From NCBI RefSeq assembly GCF_000716545.1, contig NZ_JNWZ01000002.1, positions 124,001-188,000 of the forward strand: a stretch of 64,000 nt of DNA. Reading direction: 5' to 3'. How positions within the stretch are numbered: position 1 is the first letter of the stretch; each line of letters starts with the position of its first letter. Origin of the DNA: Kitasatospora phosalacinea (GTDB lineage Bacteria > Actinomycetota > Actinomycetes > Streptomycetales > Streptomycetaceae). Shown in pieces: positions 60,521-64,000 of this stretch. The translations under genes and the position numbers were made by a program. The notes beneath the pieces were generated by a model. It did no database searches. It saw only the letters and a list, made by a program, of their open reading frames with translations, and was not told the DNA's origin.

Positions 60521-61866
60521 TTGGCCTCGTACTCCGCCATGTTGGCGCGCACCGCCGCCGAGAACAGCCGCGGCCCCACCGCGTCCGACCAGGCCAGGCC
60601 CTCCGCGCTCAGCAGCAGCCGGCCGTCCGTGCCGTCCGCCAGCCAGCCGCGGGCGGCGAACTCCGCCAGCTCGGCCGGGAAGTCCAGCTCCGGGGCGCTG
60701 CCGAAGCGCTCCCGGTAGGCCGCCAGGTCGACGCCCTCGCCCTGCAGCAGCGACTGCACCAGGTGGCGGCGGCGGGTCTCCTCGTCCGTCATCACCCAGC
60801 CCAGCTCGGCCCGGGAGAAGTCCGGCGCGGCCACGTAGTCGTCGATGATCCGGCGCACCTCGCGGGCGTCCACCGCGTAGTCGAAGGAGTAGTGCAGCCG
60901 CGAGGTGTACGAGCGCGCCCCGCAGCCCAGGCCCACCATGCCGTCGGTCTGGCAGGCGTACTCGCCCGCGCCCGCGCTCGCGCTCGCGCTCGCCGCACCG
61001 GCCCGGCGGAACATCCGCATCGACACCTGCTCGTACCCCTCGGCCAGCAGGTGGTCGCGGCCCGCCCGGTACAGCGCCAGCCGCTGCGCGTCCCACTCCG
61101 GGCCCGACGCGTTCCCGGCGTGCCGCCCGAGGCCGGTCAGCGGGCGGACGTACAGCGGGTACAGGTACAACTCCTCCGGGCACCAACTCAAGGCAGCATC
61201 AAGGGACTTGACCCAGCTAGCGGGCGTCTGGCCGTCGATGCCGTAGATCAGGTCGATGTTCAGCACCGGGAACCCGGCCTCCCGCACCCGCCCCAGCGCC
61301 GCCTCCACCGCCGCCCGCTTCTGCGGGCGCACCGCCGACCTGGCCTCCTCGTCCAGGAACGACTGCACGCCCAGGCTCAGCCGGGTCGTCCCGCGCTCCG
61401 CCAGCACCCGCAGCCGGTCGGCCGTCGCGGTGTCCGGCGACGCCTCGACCGAGAGCGGCACCGCCCGCAGGTCCGCCCCCGTCCCCGACTCGGCGATGTC
61501 GCAGAGCCGTTCCAGCTCGGCCGCGCTCAGGTAGGTCGGCGTCCCGCCGCCGAAGGCCGCCAGCGCGAACCGGGCCCCGGGCTCCAACGCCTCCCGCACC
61601 TGCCGCGCCTGCCGCTCCAGCGCGTCCAGGTACGCCGTGGTCAGCCCCTCCGGGCTGCCGATTCGGGTGAACAGGTTGCAGAACCCGCACCGCACCTCGC
61701 AGAACGGCACGTGCAGGTACAGCGAGAGCGCGTCCTGCTTCTCGCCCCGCCACAGCTCCGCGAGCTGCGGCCGCTCCGGCAGCGGGCGGTACGCCGTCTT
61801 GTGCGGGTACGCGTAGACGTAGCTCTGGTACGGGGACTCGGCGGTGGCGGTGGTCGTCGCGGTCAT
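60517..61866 (-). CDS. STM4012-family radical SAM protein (HemN/HemW-like)
   Basis: 449 residues. The coproporphyrinogen-oxidase-like radical SAM domain has LHVPFCEVRCGFCNL (C56, C60, C63), AFGGGTPTYLS, RLSLGVQSF and NIDLIYGIDGQT. The HemN-type C-terminal domain follows. It is not HemN itself: gene context and the family-typical VRPLTGLGR point to STM4012. Its ATG overlaps the STM4013 stop (ATGA). An Ala-Ser run (GAASASASAGAGEY, about residue 290) comes from a GCGCTC repeat and looks like a lineage-specific insertion. Its reaction is unknown. Confidence 0.9.
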   Translation of the reverse strand: MTATTTATAESPYQSYVYAYPHKTAYRPLPERPQLAELWRGEKQDALSLYLHVPFCEVRCGFCNLFTRIGSPEGLTTAYLDALERQARQVREALEPGARFALAAFGGGTPTYLSAAELERLCDIAESGTGADLRAVPLSVEASPDTATADRLRVLAERGTTRLSLGVQSFLDEEARSAVRPQKRAAVEAALGRVREAGFPVLNIDLIYGIDGQTPASWVKSLDAALSWCPEELYLYPLYVRPLTGLGRHAGNASGPEWDAQRLALYRAGRDHLLAEGYEQVSMRMFRRAGAASASASAGAGEYACQTDGMVGLGCGARSYTSRLHYSFDYAVDAREVRRIIDDYVAAPDFSRAELGWVMTDEETRRRHLVQSLLQGEGVDLAAYRERFGSAPELDFPAELAEFAARGWLADGTDGRLLLSAEGLAWSDAVGPRLFSAAVRANMAEYEAK

Positions 61867-63917
61867 GCGGACTCCTGCGGAGTGGCGGGAAGGACGAAGT
61901 GCGCGTACGGGACGGTCCAGACCACCTCGTGGCCGATCCGGTGGCCGGTGTAGCCGTCCTCGCCGTACGCGGTGCCGTGGTCGGAGCAGACGATCGCGAA
62001 GCACGGGCGCCGGGCGCTCATCGCCGCGAACAGCCGCCCGACGTGCGCGTCCACGTACTCCAGCGCGGCGGCGTGCGTCTCCCGGCTGTCGCCGTCCGCG
62101 CGGGTCGCCCCCGGCAGGTGGAACCAGTTCGGCTGGTGCAGCGCCGAGACGTTGACGAACAGGAACAGCGGCTGCCCGGGGCGCTGCCCGGCCGCGACCC
62201 GCTCGGCCACCGCCACCTGCGACTCGAAGGAGGTCGGCGACGGGACGCCCAACTCCGGGGCCCAGTGGCTCTCCTGGAACAGCCCCGGCAGGACGGAGCC
62301 GAGCGGGCCCTGCTTGTTGAAGAACCCCACCCCGCCGATGCACACCGTCCGGTACCCGGCCCCGGCGAGGGCCGTCGGCAGATCCGGCGCGTCGAACACC
62401 CAGGTCCGCGACTCGGTGGTCTCCGAACCCGCGAACCGCGCCGCGAACAGCCGCGGGTGCGGCCCGTCCGGCGAGGCCGGCGTCGGCAGGAACCCGGCCA
62501 GGATCGCCTGGTGCGCGGCGTACGTGAAACTCCCCGGCGAGTGCCGCCGCTCCCAGCCGCCGGGCGGGAGCACCTTCGCGAGGTTGGGCAGGCGCCCGGC
62601 CGCGAGGAGCTCGGCGGCGACGTCGAAGCGGAGGGTGTCGAGGGTGACCAGGAGGAGGTCGTGCGAGCCGACGACCTCGTTCATGTCGGGCATCTCCCCG
62701 GACGGAACCACCGGGGGCCCGGAGCTGCTGCGCGTGGTGGCGGAACCGGAAGCAGGGACGCGCTCCGGCGGGGGACCAGCGGCGGACCGGGCCCCGCCGT
62801 TCCTCGGGCCCCTGCCGTCGCCTCCCTGCAACCGGTAGGCGGGCGAGGCGAGTTGGGCGGCGTAGGTGTCGAGGCCCGGGGCCGGCCCCTCCGGGAGGCC
62901 GGGGAGGTTCGGGAGGAGGTCGCCGAAGGCGTTGACCTCGGCGACCAGGGCGCGGCGCCAGTGGGAGTGGGGGAGGAGGTCGACGCCGACCATGGGGGCG
63001 TGCGGGAAGCACCTCGCGGCGGCCTCCGCGGTGGCGAGCAGGTCGGGCCAGTGCTCGCCGGCGGCGGCCCGGGCGAGGGCGGTCTCGCCGCGGGCGCCGC
63101 CGAGGTGGAGGTTGGTCACGGGGTGCCGGCTGGTGCGGACCACCGCGTGGGTGGCGCGGCCGCCGACCACCAGCACCCGCAGGTCCGCCGCGCGGCCGTG
63201 CTGGCCGGACTTGGGGATCCAGCGCTCGACGTGCAGGCCCTCGGGGGCGAGCCGGTCGACGAGTTCGGCGACCTCCGCCGCGGAACGGTAGCGGCGGACG
63301 GCCAGCGAGTTGTGCAGCCCGTCCGGGGCGAGCTCCACCGAGGTGGTGGCCTGGACGCGGCCGTGCGGGCCGAACTCCAGCGCCACCACGCCGGACGCGG
63401 AGGAGCCGTGCAGCGGCTTCAGGAACACCCGGCGCATCCCGGCGTCCGCCAGCCGCTCCCGCAACTCCTCGAAGCCGGACGGGAGTCCGCCCGGCAGCGC
63501 GGGCGGCACCGGCACCCCGGCGGCGGCCAGCCGGGCGTGCGTGCGCCGCTTGTCGAACATGACGGCGATCTCCTCCGGGTCGCCGAGCAGCCGCACCCCG
63601 GGCCGGGCGGCCAGCCCGCGCAGCGCCGCGGTGACGCCCGCGTACCAGGCGGGGCCGCCCTCGACCCGGGTCGCGGCGTAGCCCGCGCCGAGGACGGGGC
63701 CGCGCAGCAGCCGGTCGGCCTCCGGGTCCTCGCCGGGGGAGTCGGGCCGGACCACCGTGCCGGGCGGCAGCTCGTACCGCCCGCGCAGCAGGTCCGACCA
63801 GGGCAGCACGGCGGGTTCCGGCCGTCCGGCGGCCCGGGCCGCGGCGGCGAACAGGGTGACCCGCCGGTGCCCCGGGCAGCCCAGGACGACCAGGGGCGAC
63901 GGCTGGTGCGTGGTCAA
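61863..63917 (-). CDS. STM4014-STM4013 fused reading frame (ATP-grasp-like plus hydrolase)
   Basis: 684 codons from a TTG at 63917, no internal stop. Residues 1 to about 366 are STM4014-like: LVVLGCPGHRRVTLFAAAAR, MFDKRRTHARLAAAGVPVP, RVFLKPLHGSSASGV and LVAEVNAFGDLLPNLPG resemble an ATP-grasp fold. A Pro/Ser/Gly linker follows (about 367-411). From Met412 comes an STM4013/SEN3800 hydrolase of the alkaline phosphatase/sulfatase superfamily: HDLLLVTLDTLRFDVA (metal-binding Asp), FVNVSALHQPNWF and IVCSDHGTAYGEDGY (metal-binding Asp-His). The two are separate genes in other bacteria as far as I recall. An internal ATG at 62684 has GGGGAG nine bases upstream, so a free STM4013 of 273 residues may also be made. 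Coupled to STM4012 by ATGA. Confidence 0.85.
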   Translation of the reverse strand: MTTHQPSPLVVLGCPGHRRVTLFAAAARAAGRPEPAVLPWSDLLRGRYELPPGTVVRPDSPGEDPEADRLLRGPVLGAGYAATRVEGGPAWYAGVTAALRGLAARPGVRLLGDPEEIAVMFDKRRTHARLAAAGVPVPPALPGGLPSGFEELRERLADAGMRRVFLKPLHGSSASGVVALEFGPHGRVQATTSVELAPDGLHNSLAVRRYRSAAEVAELVDRLAPEGLHVERWIPKSGQHGRAADLRVLVVGGRATHAVVRTSRHPVTNLHLGGARGETALARAAAGEHWPDLLATAEAAARCFPHAPMVGVDLLPHSHWRRALVAEVNAFGDLLPNLPGLPEGPAPGLDTYAAQLASPAYRLQGGDGRGPRNGGARSAAGPPPERVPASGSATTRSSSGPPVVPSGEMPDMNEVVGSHDLLLVTLDTLRFDVAAELLAAGRLPNLAKVLPPGGWERRHSPGSFTYAAHQAILAGFLPTPASPDGPHPRLFAARFAGSETTESRTWVFDAPDLPTALAGAGYRTVCIGGVGFFNKQGPLGSVLPGLFQESHWAPELGVPSPTSFESQVAVAERVAAGQRPGQPLFLFVNVSALHQPNWFHLPGATRADGDSRETHAAALEYVDAHVGRLFAAMSARRPCFAIVCSDHGTAYGEDGYTGHRIGHEVVWTVPYAHFVLPATPQESA
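62684..62699 (-). promoter_or_regulatory. Internal ribosome-binding site and start for STM4013
   Basis: On the minus strand GGGGAG stands nine bases before the ATG at 62684 (MNEVVGSHDLL), with another ATG at 62693. This is a better initiation context than the TTG that opens the whole frame, supporting a separate STM4013 product of 273 residues. Confidence 0.55.
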
Positions 63918-63933
63918 CTCTCCGCCGCCCCGC

Positions 63934-64000
63934 CTACTCGGAGACGGCGACGTAGCGCCAGTTGTCGCCCGGGTCCCCGGCCCCGGAGAGGTCGACGGCG
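63934..64000 (-). CDS. STM4015-family protein (partial, C-terminal end)
   Basis: Only the last 21 residues are visible, ending GDPGDNWRYVAVSE before the TAG at 63934-63936. The place in the cassette, before STM4014, and the NWRYVAVSE end fit STM4015, a leucine-rich-repeat-like family. The gap to the next start codon is 16 bases, so it belongs to the same transcription unit. The rest lies beyond the window. Confidence 0.65.
   Translation of the reverse strand, partial: AVDLSGAGDPGDNWRYVAVSE

Noticed and set aside
1..64000. CRISPR arrays, insertion sequences, tRNA or rRNA genes
   Set aside because: None seen: no regularly spaced repeats, no transposase motifs and no tRNA-like cloverleaf or rRNA sequence recognised on reading.

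Overview
This is a high-GC, gene-dense stretch of a Streptomycetaceae chromosome (Streptomyces or Kitasatospora type). The evidence is dasR/dasABC with DasR operators, a WblE-like WhiB protein, a SigB/SigF-family sigma factor with its anti-sigma factor, a nickel superoxide dismutase next to its maturation protease, and a gene order that from memory parallels the S. coelicolor region running from dasR to lon. No mobile element, CRISPR array, rRNA or tRNA was recognised.

Region 1 (1-12,200) is amino-sugar metabolism. dasA, dasB, dasC, dasD and then dasR all run leftward. A second DasA-like lipoprotein gene (here 'dasA2'), a SIS-domain sugar-phosphate protein and a PdtaS-type sensor kinase run rightward. 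DasR-box-like sequences sit before dasA (three), dasA2 (two) and the sensor kinase (two). A further near-perfect box lies far away, at 35.45 kb, upstream of the 2-oxoglutarate dehydrogenase gene.

Region 2 (12.4-19.9 kb) holds wblE, a diacylglycerol-kinase-like gene, a small membrane protein, the sigma/anti-sigma pair, a GNAT protein, a GntR/DUF1648 pair with an operator over its start codon, sodN/sodX and a CGNR zinc-finger protein. Region 3 (20-29.3 kb) holds a polar amino-acid ABC transporter with two binding proteins, malic enzyme, a quinone-oxidoreductase-like protein, and a PadR/DUF4097 pair with duplicated operators.

Region 4 (29.4-48.4 kb) holds a Ser/Thr kinase, kgd/sucA, a two-component system, a rhomboid-like membrane protein, lon, a GtrA protein, a DUF3533 membrane protein, a MarR/MFS efflux pair with tandem palindromes, a PiT phosphate transporter behind a PHO-box-like repeat, and a secreted NlpC/P60 hydrolase.

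Region 5 (48.4-59.6 kb) looks like a sulfur-compound uptake and breakdown locus. One arm runs leftward: ABC permease, FAD/NAD(P)-binding protein, FdhF/YdeP-type molybdoenzyme. The other runs rightward: a 26-residue leader peptide, flavin monooxygenase, GNAT acetyltransferase, and a complete ABC transporter with two binding proteins. The leader peptide belongs to the cysteine-containing type found before sulfur genes. The rightward gene set resembles the Bacillus yxe/ytm operons for S-modified cysteines.

Region 6 (59.66 kb to the end) is the STM4011-STM4015 cassette: two radical SAM proteins, a phosphatase/sulfatase-superfamily hydrolase, an ATP-grasp-like protein and the end of an STM4015-type protein, all translationally coupled. 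The STM4014 and STM4013 parts form one continuous reading frame here. The function of this cassette is unknown to me, and it is the best candidate for an undescribed system in the window.
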